From NCBI GenBank assembly GCA_963682055.1, contig OY821741.1:23320711-23384710 (forward strand): a stretch of DNA of 64,000 nucleotides, given 5' to 3'. Each line of letters starts with the position of its first letter. Position 1 is the first letter of the stretch. Both the position numbers and the translations under genes were made by a program. Under the pieces are notes generated by a model, which was not told where the DNA came from, did not search any database, and was given only the letters and a program-made list of their open reading frames with translations. Below are positions 53,801 to 63,890 of this stretch, in pieces. This DNA comes from Primula veris (Eukaryota; Streptophyta; Magnoliopsida; Ericales; Primulaceae).

Positions 53801-56800
53801 CGAGAAAGCAACTGAGCATGTTCAAGATTGATGTCGAAAATCTCATTAAGTAGGATTAAAGGCCATCACAGCCCAAATCCTTAATAAGATTCCTACATTG
53901 TTCAAAGGGATGAGAAATGAAGTGAGCAAGTTCAAATGCCGAAAGTCTCATTAAATATGATTAAAGGCCATCACAGCCCAAACCCTTAATAAGAATCTGA
54001 CATTGAGCAGTTGAATGAACGAGAAAGCAAGTGAGCATGATCAAGCTCGGTGTCGAAAATCTCATTAAGTAGGATTAAAGGCCATCTTAGCCCAAATCCT
54101 TAATAAGATTCCTACATTGTTGAGAGTGATGAGAAATGAAGTGAGCAAGTTCAAATGCCGAAAGTCTCATTAAATATGATTAAAGGCCATCACAGCCCAA
54201 ACCTTTAATAAGACTCTGACATTGAGCAGTTGAATGAACGAGAAAGCAACTGAGCATGTTGAAGATCGATGTCGAAAATCTCATTAAGTAGGATTAAAGG
54301 CCATCACAGCCTAAATATTTAATAAGATTCCTACATTGATTAAAGGGATGAGAAATGAAGTGAGCAAGTTCAAATGCCGAAAGTCTCATTAAATAGGATT
54401 AAAGGCCATCACAGCCCAAACACTTAATAAGACTCTGACATTGAGCAGTTGAATGAACGAGAAAGCAAGTGAGCATGATCAAGCTCGATGTCGAAAATCT
54501 CATTAAGTAGGATTAAAGGTCATCACAGCCTAAATACTTAATAAGATTCCTACATTGTTCAAAGGGATAAGAAATGAAGTGAGCAAGTTCAAATGCCGAA
54601 AGTCTCATTAAATACGATTAAAGGCCATCACAGCCCAAACCCTTAATAAGATTCTGACATTGAGCAGTTGAATGAACGAGAAAGCAACTGAGAATGTTCA
54701 AGATGGATGTCAAAAATCTCATTAAGTAGGATTAAAGGTCATCACAGCCTAAATACTTAATAAGATTCCTACATTGTTCAAAGGGATGAGAAATGAAGTG
54801 AGCAAGTTCAAATGCCGAAAGTCTCATTAAATACGATTAAAGGCCATCACAGCCCAAACCCTTAATAAGATTCTGACATTGAGAAGTTGAATGAACGAGA
54901 AAGCAAGTGAGCATGTTCAAGATTGATGTCGAAAATCTCATTAAGTAGGATTAAAGGCCATCACAGCCCAAATACTTAATAAGATTCCTACATTGTTCAG
55001 AGGGATGAGAAATGAAGTGAGCAAGTTCAAATGCCGAAAGTCTCATTAAATATGATTAAAGGTCATCACAGCCCAAACCATTAATAAGACTCTGACATTG
55101 AGCAGTTGAATGAACGAGAAAGCAACTGAGCATGTTCAAGCACGATGTCGAAAATCTTATTAAGTAGGATTAAGGGCCATCACAGCCCAAATACTTAATA
55201 AGATTCCTACATTGTTCAAAGGGATGAGAAATGAAGTGAGCAAGTTCAAATGCCGAAAGTCTAATTAAATAGGATTAAAGGCCATCACAGCCCAAACACT
55301 TAATAAGACTCTGACATTGAGCAGTTGAATGTACGAGAAAGCAACTGAGCATGTTCAAGATTGATGTCGAAAATCTCATTAAGTAGGATTAAAGGCCATC
55401 ACATCCCAAATACTTAATAAGATTCCTACATTGTTCAAAGGGATGAGAAATGAAGTGAGCAAGTTCAAATGCCGAAAGTCTCATTAAATACGATTAAAGG
55501 CCATCACAGCCCAAACCCTTAATAAGACTCTGACATTGAGCAGTTGAATGAACGAGAAAGCAACTGAGCATGTTCAAGATTGATGTCGAAAATCTCATTA
55601 AGTAGGATTAAAGGCCATCACAGCCCAAATCCTTAATAAGATTCCTACATTGTTCAAAGGGATGAGAAATGAAGTGAGCAAGTTCAAATGCCGAAAGTCT
55701 CATTAAATATGATTAAAGGCCATCACAGCCCAAACCCTTAATAAGAATCTGACATTGAGCAGTTGAATGAACGAGAAAGCAAGTGAGCATGATCAAGCTC
55801 GGTGTCGAAAATCTCATTAAGTAGGATTAAAGGCCATCTTAGCCCAAATCCTTAATAAGATTCCTACATTGTTGAGAGTGATGAGAAATGAAGTGAGCAA
55901 GTTCAAATGCCGAAAGTCTCATTAAATATGATTAAAGGCCATCACAGCCCAAACCTTTAATAAGACTCTGACATTGAGCAGTTGAATGAACGAGAAAGCA
56001 ACTGAGCATGTTGAAGATCGATGTCGAAAATCTCATTAAGTAGGATTAAAGGCCATCACAGCCTAAATATTTAATAAGATTCCTACATTGATTAAAGGGA
56101 TGAGAAATGAAGTGAGCAAGTTCAAATGCCGAAAGTCTCATTAAATAGGATTAAAGGCCATCACAGCCCAAACACTTAATAAGACTCTGACATTGAGCAG
56201 TTGAATGAACGAGAAAGCAAGTGAGCATGATCAAGCTCGATGTCGAAAATCTCATTAAGTAGGATTAAAGGTCATCACAGCCTAAATACTTAATAAGATT
56301 CCTACATTGTTCAAAGGGATAAGAAATGAAGTGAGCAAGTTCAAATGCCGAAAGTCTCATTAAATACGATTAAAGGCCATCACAGCCCAAACCCTTAATA
56401 AGATTCTGACATTGAGCAGTTGAATGAACGAGAAAGCAACTGAGAATGTTCAAGATGGATGTCAAAAATCTCATTAAGTAGGATTAAAGGTCATCACAGC
56501 CTAAATACTTAATAAGATTCCTACATTGTTCAAAGGGATGAGAAATGAAGTGAGCAAGTTCAAATGCCGAAAGTCTCATTAAATACGATTAAAGGCCATC
56601 ACAGCCCAAACCCTTAATAAGATTCTGACATTGAGCAGTTGAATGAACGAGAAAGCAAGTGAGCATGTTCAAGATTGATGTCGAAAATCTCATTAAGTAG
56701 GATTAAAGGCCATCACAGCCCAAATACTTAATAAGATTCCTACATTGTTCAGAGGGATGAGAAATGAAGTGAGCAAGTTCAAATGCCGAAAGTCTCATTA

Positions 56801-59800
56801 AATATGATTAAAGGTCATCACAGCCCAAACCATTAATAAGACTCTGACATTGAGCAGTTGAATGAACGAGAAAGCAACTGAGCATGTTCAAGCACGATGT
56901 CGAAAATCTTATTAAGTAGGATTAAGGGCCATCACAGCCCAAATACTTAATAAGATTCCTACATTGTTCAAAGGGATGAGAAATGAAGTGAGCAAGTTCA
57001 AATGCCGAAAGTCTAATTAAATAGGATTAAAGGCCATCACAGCCCAAACACTTAATAAGACTCTGACATTGAGCAGTTGAATGTACGAGAAAGCAACTGA
57101 GCATGTTCAAGATTGATGTCGAAAATCTCATTAAGTAGGATTAAAGGCCATCACATCCCAAATATTTAATAAGATTCCTACATTGTTCAAAGGGATGAGA
57201 AATGAAGTGAGCAAGTTCAAATACCGAAAGTCTCATTAAATATGATTAAAGGCCATGATAGCCCAAACCCTTAATAAGACTCTGACATTGAGCAGTTGAA
57301 TGAACGAGAAAGCAACTGAGCATGTTCAAGCACGATGTCGAAAATCTCATTAAGTAGGATTAAAGGCCATCACAGCCCAAATCCTTAATAAGATTCCTAC
57401 ATTGTTCAAAGGGATGAGAAATGAAGTGAGCAAGTTCAAATGCCGAAAGTCTCATTAAATATGATTAAAGGCCATCACAGCCCAAACCCTTAATAAGACT
57501 CTGACATTGAGCAGTTGAATGAACGAGAAAGCAAGTGAGCATGATCAAGCTCGATGTCGAAAATCTCATTAAGTAGGATTGAAGGCCATCACATCCCAAA
57601 TCCTTAATAAGATTCCTACATTGTTCAGAGGGATGAGAAATGAAGTGAGCAAGTTCAAATGCCGAAAGTCTCATTAAATACGATTAAAGGCCATCACAGC
57701 CCAAACCCTTAATAAGAGTCTGACATTGAGCAGTTGAATGAACGAGAAAGCAACTGAGCATGTTCAAGATTGATGTCGAAAATTTCATTAAGTAGGATTA
57801 AAGGCCATCACAGCCCAAATACTTAATAAGATTCCTACATTGTTCAAAGGGATGAGAAATGAAGTGAGCAAGTTCAAATGCCGAAAGTCTCATTAAATAT
57901 GATTAAAGGCCATGACAGCCCAAACCCTTAATAAGACTCTGACATTGAGTAGTTGAATGAACGAGAAAGCAAGTGAGCATGATCAAGCTCGATGTCGAAA
58001 ATCTCATTATGTAGGATTAAAGGCCATCTTAGCCCAAATCCTTAATAAGATTCCTACATTGTTCAGAGGGATGAGAAATGAAGTGAGCAAGTTCAAATGC
58101 CGAAAGTCTCATTAAATATGATTAAAGGCCATCACAGCCCAAACCCTTAATAAGACTCTGACATTGAGCAGTTGAATGAATGAGAAAGCAACTGAGCATG
58201 TTCAAGATTGATGTCGAAAATCTCATTAAGTAGGATTAAAGGCCATCACAGCCCAAATACTTAATAAGATTCCTACATTGTTCAAAGGGATGAGAAATGA
58301 AGTGAGCAAGTTCAAATGCCGAAAGTCTCATTAAATAGGATTAAAGGCCATCACAGCCCAAACCCTTAATAAGACTCTGACATTGAGCAGTTGAATGTAC
58401 GAGAAAGCAAGTGAGCATGTTCAAGATTGATGTCGAAAATCTCATTAAGTAGGATTAAAGGCCATCACAGCCCAAATACTTAATAAGATTCCTACATTGT
58501 TCAAAGGGATGAGAAATGAAGCGAGCAAGTTCAAATGCCGAAAGTCTCATTAAATATGATTAAAGGCCATGACAGCCCAAACCCTTAATAAGACTCTGAC
58601 ATTGAGCAGTTGAATGAACGAGAAAGCAAGTGAGCATGTTCAAGATTGATGTCGAAAATCTCATTAAGTAGGATTAAAGGCCATCACAGCCCAAATACTT
58701 AAAAAGATTCCTACATTGTTCACAGGGATGAGAAATGAAGTGAGCAAGTTCAAATGCCGAAAGTCTCATTAAATATGATTAAAGGCCATGACAGCCCAAA
58801 CCCTTAATAAGACTCTGACATTGAGCAGTTGAATGAACGAGAAAGCAAGTGAGCATGATCAAGCTCGATGTCGAAAATCTCATTAAGTAGGATTGAAGGC
58901 CATCACAGCCCAAATACTTAATAAGATTCCTACATTGTTCAGAGGGATGAGAAATGAAGTGAGCAAGTTCAAATACCGAAAGTCTCATTAAATACGATTA
59001 AAGGCCATGACAGCCCAAACCCTTAATAAGACTCTGACATTGAGCAGTTGAATGAACGAGAAAGCAACTGAGCATGTTCAAGCACGATGTCGAAAATCTC
59101 ATTAAGTAGGATTAAAGGCCATCACAGCCGAAATACTTAATAAGATTCCTACATTGTTCAAAGGGATGAGAAATGAAGTGAGCAAGTTCAAATGCCGAAA
59201 GTCTCATTAAATATGATTAAAGGCCATGACAGCCCAAACCCTTAATAAGACTCTGACATTGAGCAGTTGAATGAACGAGAAAGCAAGTGAGCATGATCAA
59301 GCTCGATGTCGAAAATCTCATTAAGTAGGATTGAAGGCCATCACATCCCAAATCCTTAATAAGATTCCTACATTGTTCAGAGGGATGAGAAATGAAGTGA
59401 GCAAGTTCAAATGCCGAAAGTCTCATTAAATACGATTAAAGGCCATCACAGCCCAAACCCTTAATAAGAGTCTGACATTGAGCAGTTGAATGAACGAGAA
59501 AGCAACTGAGCATGTTCAAGATTGATGTCGAAAATTTCATTAAGTAGGATTAAAGGCCATCACAGCCCAAATACTTAATAAGATTCCTACATTGTTCAAA
59601 GGGATGAGAAATGAAGTGAGCAAGTTCAAATGCCGAAAGTCTCATTAAATATGATTAAAGGCCATGACAGCCCAAACACTTAATAAGACTCTGACATTGA
59701 GTAGTTGAATGAACGAGAAAGCAAGTGAGCATGATCAAGCTCGATGTCGAAAATCTCATTATGTAGGATTAAAGGCCATCTTAGCCCAAATCCTTAATAA

Positions 59801-60689
59801 GATTCCTACATTGTTCAGAGGGATGAGAAATGAAGTGAGCAAGTTCAAATGCCGAAAGTCTCATTAAATAGGATTAAAGGCCATCACAGCCCAAACCTTT
59901 AATAAGACTCTGACATTGAGCAGTTGAATGAACGAGAAAGCAACTGAGCATGTTCAAGATTGATGTCGAAAATCTCATTAAGTAGGATTAAAGGCCATCA
60001 CAGCCCAAATACTTAATAAGATTCCTACATTGTTCAAAGGGATGAGAAATGAAGTGAGCAAGTTCAAATGCCGAAAGTCTCATTAAATATGATTAAAGGT
60101 CATCACAGCCCAAACCATTAATAAGACTCTGACATTGAGCAGTTGAATGAACGAGAAAGCAACTGAGCATGTTCAAGCACGATGTCGAAAATCTCATTAA
60201 GTAGGATTAAAGGCCATCACAGCCCAAATACTTAATAAGATTCCTACATTGTTCAAAGGGATGAGAAATGAAGTGAGCAAGTTCAAATGTCGAAAGTCTC
60301 ATTAAATAGGATTAAAGGCCATCACAGCCCAAACCCTTAATAAGACTCTGACATTGAGCAGTTGAATGAACGAGAAAAGCAAGTGAGCATGTTCAAGCTC
60401 GATGTCAAAAATCTCATTAAGTAGGATTAGAGGCCAATCTTAGCCCAAATCCTTAATAAGATTCCTACATTGTTCAGAGGGATGAGAAATGAAGTGAGCA
60501 AGTTCAAATGCCGAAAATCTCATTAAATAGGATTAAAGGCCATCACAGCCCAAACCTTTAATAAGACTCTGACATTGAGCAGTTGAATGTACGAGAAAGC
60601 AAGTGAGAATGTTCAAGATCGATGTCGAAAATCTCATTAAGTAGGATTAAAGGCCATGACAGCCCAAATACTTAATAAGATTCCTACAT
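47870..60689. repeat. Large tandem duplication, copy 2 (~12.8 kb)
   Basis: This is the second copy of the preceding block. It lacks the 657-bp duplication but has one extra 1752-bp unit. It carries the same two single-base insertions near 60377 and 60435. The few differences seen include cacagggatg at about 58722 for caaagggatg, and ccatgatagcc at about 57254 for ccatgacagcc. A junction segment of about 320 bp (47549-47869), resembling 37.1-37.3 kb, separates the copies. Confidence 0.85.
52241..57220. repeat. 1752-bp higher-order repeat, ~2.85 copies (expanded)
   Basis: These are the same 8-dimer units as at 40851-44080, but with three starts: gaatctgac at 52241, 53993 and 55745, and agggataaga at 52811, 54563 and 56315. 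The first two copies carry gagaagttgaatg and the last does not, matching the pattern of copies 1 and 2 in the left block. This shows which unit was added after the large duplication. Confidence 0.88.
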
Positions 60690-61950
60690 TGATTAAAGGG
60701 ATGAGAAATGAAGTGAGCAAGTTCAAATGCCGAAAGTCTCATTAAATAGGATTAAAGGCCATCACAGCCCAAACCCTTAATAAGACTCTGACATTGAGCA
60801 GTTGAATGAATGAGAAAGCAACTGAGCATGTTCAAGCACGATGTCGAAAATCTCATTAAGTAGGATTAAAGGCCATCACAGCCGAAATACTTAATAAGAT
60901 TCCTACATTGTTCAAAGGGATGAGAAATGAAGTGAGCAAGTTCAAATGCCGAAAATCTCATTAAATATGATTAAAGGCCATGACAGCCCAAACCCTTAAT
61001 AAGACTCTGACATTGAGCAGTTGAATGTACGAGAAAGCAAGTGAGCATGTTCAAGATTGATGTTGAAAATCTCATTAAGTAGGATTAAAGGCCATCACAG
61101 CCCAAATACTTAATAGGATTCCTACATTGTTCAGAGGGATGAGAAATGAAGTGAGCAAGTTCAAATGCCGAAAGTCTCATTAAATACGATTAAAGGCCAT
61201 CTCAGCCCAAACCCTTAATAAGAGTCTGACATTGAGCAGTTGAATGAACGAGAAAGCAACTGAGCATGTTCAAGATTGATGTCGAAAATTTCATTAAGTA
61301 GGATTAAAGGCCATCACAGCCCAAATACTTAATAAGATTCCTACATTGTTCAAAGGGATGAGAAATGAAGTGAGCAAGTTCAAATGCCGAAAGTCTCATT
61401 AAATATGATTAAAGGCCATGACAGCCCAAACACTTAATTAGACTCTGACATTGAGTAGTTGAATGAACGAGAAAGCAAGTGAGCATGATCAAGCTCGATG
61501 TCGAAAATCTCATTATGTAGGATTAAAGGCCATCTTAGCCCAAATCCTTAATCAGATTCCTACATTGTTCAGAGGGATGAGAAATGAAGTGAGCAAGTTC
61601 AAATGCCGAAAGTCTCATTAAATATGATTAAAGGCCATCACAGCCCAAACCATTAATAAGACTCTGACATTGAGCAGTTGAATGAACGAGAAAGCAACTG
61701 AGCATGTTCAAGATTGATGTCGAAAATCTCATTAAGTAGGATTAAAGGCCATCACAGCCCAAATACTTAATAAGATTCCTACATTATTCAAAGGGATGAG
61801 AAATGAAGTGAGCAAGTTCAAATGCCGAAAGTCTCATTAAATACGATTAAAGGCCATCACAGTCCAAACCCTTAATAAGACTCTGACATTGAGCAGTTGA
61901 ATGAACGAGAAAGCAACTGAGCATGTTCAAGATTGATGTCGAAAATCTCA

Positions 61951-62916
61951 TTAAGTAGGATGAAAGGCCATCACAGCCCAAATACCCTTATATTTTCCCT
62001 TTAAAAAGGTTCCGTCAATGAAAAGCATGGGGCGAACATCTTTAAACCCTTTTATGCAGCAATGAAGAGAGAAAAATACCCTTTTGAATTGATTTGAACC
62101 ATTCCCATCCTTATCCACTTCCAGGACACTGCGACTTCCAGGATTTGTCGATTCTAAACCCACAAAATACCTCTCTAATTGGTTGTATGATTCATCGATA
62201 TCCCCACTGTGCATTCCGCTGGCCATTTTGACAGCATTCCAAGCTTTATAATAGCTTATCTCCAACCCATAACCAATCCTTAAATGCGATATTATAGCAG
62301 AAGGAGCTAAATTTGGATTTTTCCTCACATATTCATTCATTATGTTCGATATGAGATTGCTATTTACATGTTTGTTCAGAGCACCTGGAGGTAAGTTTTG
62401 GCATGTATGCTGTGATTCAAACTTTCTAATCTTAAATTTTTGGTCTGAGGTCCACACACCAGCATATATGTACCAGCTACAGCCAATATTATCCCTCTCT
62501 TCACAAAAAGCGACCACCCTATCTGATGAATTCCTTCCAAAATAGGGGACATGACCTTCATATATACAAAATTTCCGTAATGACTCTCTAAAGTGATCAA
62601 CACAACTAAACAACTGCCCAACCCCGGTTATCAAGTTTGCCCACTCACTCGTTTTATAAACCTTCCTAACAGCTAAAATAGAACCTGCATCACAACAATC
62701 ATCCTCTTCCAAAAATTCAGAACAATCAGCACTTATTTCCTTCGAAGTACCAACAGTGCAAGTGGATACAGTCCCAACAAAAACTAGAATCTCTACTATT
62801 TTTTTTCCCAACACGTTAAATAGAGCGACCATATCTTTCAACTCATCATCCGATCTCAACAAACATCGCTCATCTCTAATTGCTAAGTAGCTTAGAGACA
62901 CTGAATCCAAATTCAA
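61951..62916 (-). pseudogene. MULE (Mutator-like) transposase, N-terminal part, truncated by satellite
   Basis: This is an uninterrupted minus-strand frame of 321 codons. Residues ~95-172 form the MuDR-type DNA-binding region, with a Cys-Cys-His-Cys pattern (C138, C146 with W148, H170-x-C172) typical of the WRKY/GCM1-like finger of plant MULE proteins. Residues 297-311 (FIDGTFLKGKYKG) are the start of the MULE transposase domain, and D301 is the expected first residue of the DDE triad. Everything after G311 is lost. Codons 312-321 (IWAVMAFHPT) and the stop come from a satellite monomer. The frame opens with a TTG at 62916. No in-frame ATG lies between it and the upstream TAG near 62949, and the first ATG is M29 at 62832-62830. 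The true N-terminus is therefore in an upstream exon or lost. Intact relatives are usually more than twice this length. It cannot encode an active enzyme. Confidence 0.9.
61980..61990. other. Satellite / MULE junction
   Basis: The last satellite unit reads gccatcacagcccaaatac and would continue ttaataag, but here it continues cccttatattttcc, which is transposase coding sequence on the minus strand. The break lies within 61984-61987. The bases ccctta at the junction resemble the aaaccctta of A monomers, so a few bases of microhomology may have helped the join. No target-site duplication is visible, because the other side of the element is missing. Confidence 0.85.
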
Positions 62917-63221
62917 GCTAAATCTATTACTTATTGTATGTAATAACTACACATAGGTCATACGCTTATTCAGCGAAACAGGGACACATTTATCATTATA
63001 TCGGCAATACATTACTAAATCAAACGAATCCATCAGAAAAAATACATGTGCACAAAAAACATAACAACAATTGATTTCTAAAATAGTCTGAAACAGACTA
63101 AATAAGAATAATAATAAAACAAAAACAATTGATCTGTAAAAAGAACTCTAAATAACTGATTTGTAAAACAGTCTGAATACAAGAAATATGAACTCTTGAA
63201 TACAATAGCTCAGATGGTTTT
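62917..63221. other. AT-rich non-coding stretch upstream of the transposase frame
   Basis: No coding potential is evident. The DNA is A-rich on the plus strand, with scattered copies of cagtctgaa and its complement (for example near 63086 and 63168). On the minus strand it could be an intron or leader of the MULE gene. The sequence agatttag just before the open frame, around 62919, is a possible but weak splice acceptor. Confidence 0.45.
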
Positions 63222-63295
63222 TTAATAATAAACGCAATTGATCTCTAAAAACCTAACAAAAACATACATTGTGTTACAGAAAACAGTCTGAGTTA
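63222..63295. repeat. ~73-bp direct repeat, copy 1
   Basis: This segment, containing taataataaacgcaattg, atctctaaaaacctaac, a cattgtgttacagaaaac core and gagtta, is repeated at 63531-63603. Differences are one A in the run after ctct, atac versus atgc, and cagtctg versus cagtatg. Confidence 0.85.
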
Positions 63296-63348
63296 TTATA
63301 ATACAATAGCTCAGACTGTTTATAATAACTCAGACTGTTTTCTGTAAC
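63273..63348. repeat. Perfect 28-bp inverted repeat with 20-nt loop
   Basis: The left arm at 63273-63300 (gttacagaaaacagtctgag, then ttattata) is the exact reverse complement of the right arm at 63321-63348. The 20-nt loop contains another ctcagactg. DNA or RNA from here could form a strong hairpin. It may be a small MITE-like element or a product of the local repeats; no flanking target duplication was seen. Confidence 0.9.
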
Positions 63349-63364
63349 TCTTGAATACAATAGC

Positions 63365-63391
63365 TCAGACTGTTTTTTAAAAACAGTCTGA
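63365..63391. repeat. 13-bp-stem near-palindrome
   Basis: tcagactgttttt pairs with aaaaacagtctga around a single T. A shorter version (actgtttt / aaaacagt) lies at 63481-63498. Both use the same cagactg word as the larger hairpin upstream. Confidence 0.8.
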
Positions 63392-63530
63392 ATACAAGAA
63401 AAAACAGTATGAACTCTTGAATTTTAATAATACAAAATCATACATTGTGTTACAGAACAGTCTCAATTATTATATTAAACACTGTTTTTTAAAACAGTCT
63501 GAATACAAAAACAGTATGAAGTATTGAATT

Positions 63531-63603
63531 TTAATAATAAACGCAATTGATCTCTAAAACCTAACAAAAACATGCATTGTGTTACAGAAAACAGTATGAG
63601 TTA
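63531..63603. repeat. ~73-bp direct repeat, copy 2
   Basis: This is the partner of 63222-63295, about 309 bp apart. Shorter related pieces between them (cattgtgttacagaacag at about 63441, and ttgaattttaataata) suggest that the whole interval grew by local duplication. Confidence 0.85.
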
Positions 63604-63742
63604 AAAAACAGCAATTTGAGCTAGCAATTTGAGCTAAACTCAGCAAGAAAAATGAAGCTAGCAATAAAAAACAGTGTGAAGGTTCTAGAGAGAGAGATAA
63701 CCTGTCCGTCGGAGATAGATAGAGCAATTTGAAAAAATTCAT
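63554..63742 (-). other. Short open frame (62 codons), doubtful
   Basis: An ATG-initiated minus-strand frame lies upstream of the transposase frame. It has a Leu/Phe-rich stretch at about residues 24-42 that resembles a signal peptide or membrane segment. However, it is translated from CT-rich microsatellite and the local direct repeat, so the composition alone gives such residues. No family is recognised. It could be leader sequence of the MULE transcript. I do not regard it as a real gene. Confidence 0.2.
63611..63636. repeat. 13-bp tandem duplication
   Basis: gcaatttgagcta is present twice in direct succession. It is probably replication slippage; no function is evident. Confidence 0.85.
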
Positions 63743-63842
63743 TCAGTGAGAGAGATGATTTAGAGAGAGATATACAGCTAATAGTTTAGAGAGATGGTTT
63801 ACAGAGAGAGATGGAGAGAGATGGTTTAGAGAGAGAGAGATA
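63686..63842. repeat. GA/CT-rich microsatellite-like region
   Basis: Runs of gagagaga are broken by atggttta, gatagata and similar words. On the minus strand this is TCTCTC-rich with aaaccat spacers, which resembles the CT-rich leader and Y-patch sequence common near plant transcription starts. It lies between the TATA-like tract and the transposase frame, in the orientation expected for a MULE leader. Confidence 0.7.
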
Positions 63843-63865
63843 CAACTGATATATGGTTTAAAAAA

Positions 63866-63890
63866 ACAGAATATATATATTATATATAGT
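63866..63890 (-). promoter_or_regulatory. Candidate TATA region for leftward MULE transcription
   Basis: An alternating AT tract, which reads tatatataa on the minus strand, sits about 35-45 bp before the CT-rich region. That arrangement (TATA, then CT-rich leader, then transposase frame on the same strand) fits a plant promoter. AT runs are common by chance in such DNA, so this is positional evidence only. Confidence 0.35.

Larger units (their letters stand above)
1..61985. repeat. Tandem satellite array, 219-bp dimeric unit (A 114 bp + B 105 bp)
   Basis: Head-to-tail repeats fill this whole stretch. Each monomer opens with gccatcacagccc and closes with ggattaaag or a close variant. Successive monomers start at 1, 115 and 220, giving alternating lengths of 114 and 105 bp. 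A and B share their first ~35 bp and last ~30 bp and differ mainly in the middle, so the unit is an old dimer of one ancestral monomer. One B monomer counted by hand is about 36% GC. All monomers seen have the same orientation. No unrelated insertion was found. The array continues off the left edge and ends on the right inside a transposase gene. Family name and chromosomal position cannot be read from the sequence; a pericentromeric, centromeric or knob satellite is the likely class. Confidence 0.97.

Noticed and set aside
1..61985. CRISPR-like or VNTR array
   Set aside because: There are no unique spacers; the entire 219-bp unit repeats. Context is eukaryotic.
1..61985. rDNA intergenic-spacer subrepeats
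   Set aside because: The array is far longer than usual spacers and no rRNA gene sequence adjoins it.
62342..62621. Open frames at 62342-62545 (+) and 62376-62621 (-)
   Set aside because: Both lie in other frames over the transposase coding region and have no domain of their own.
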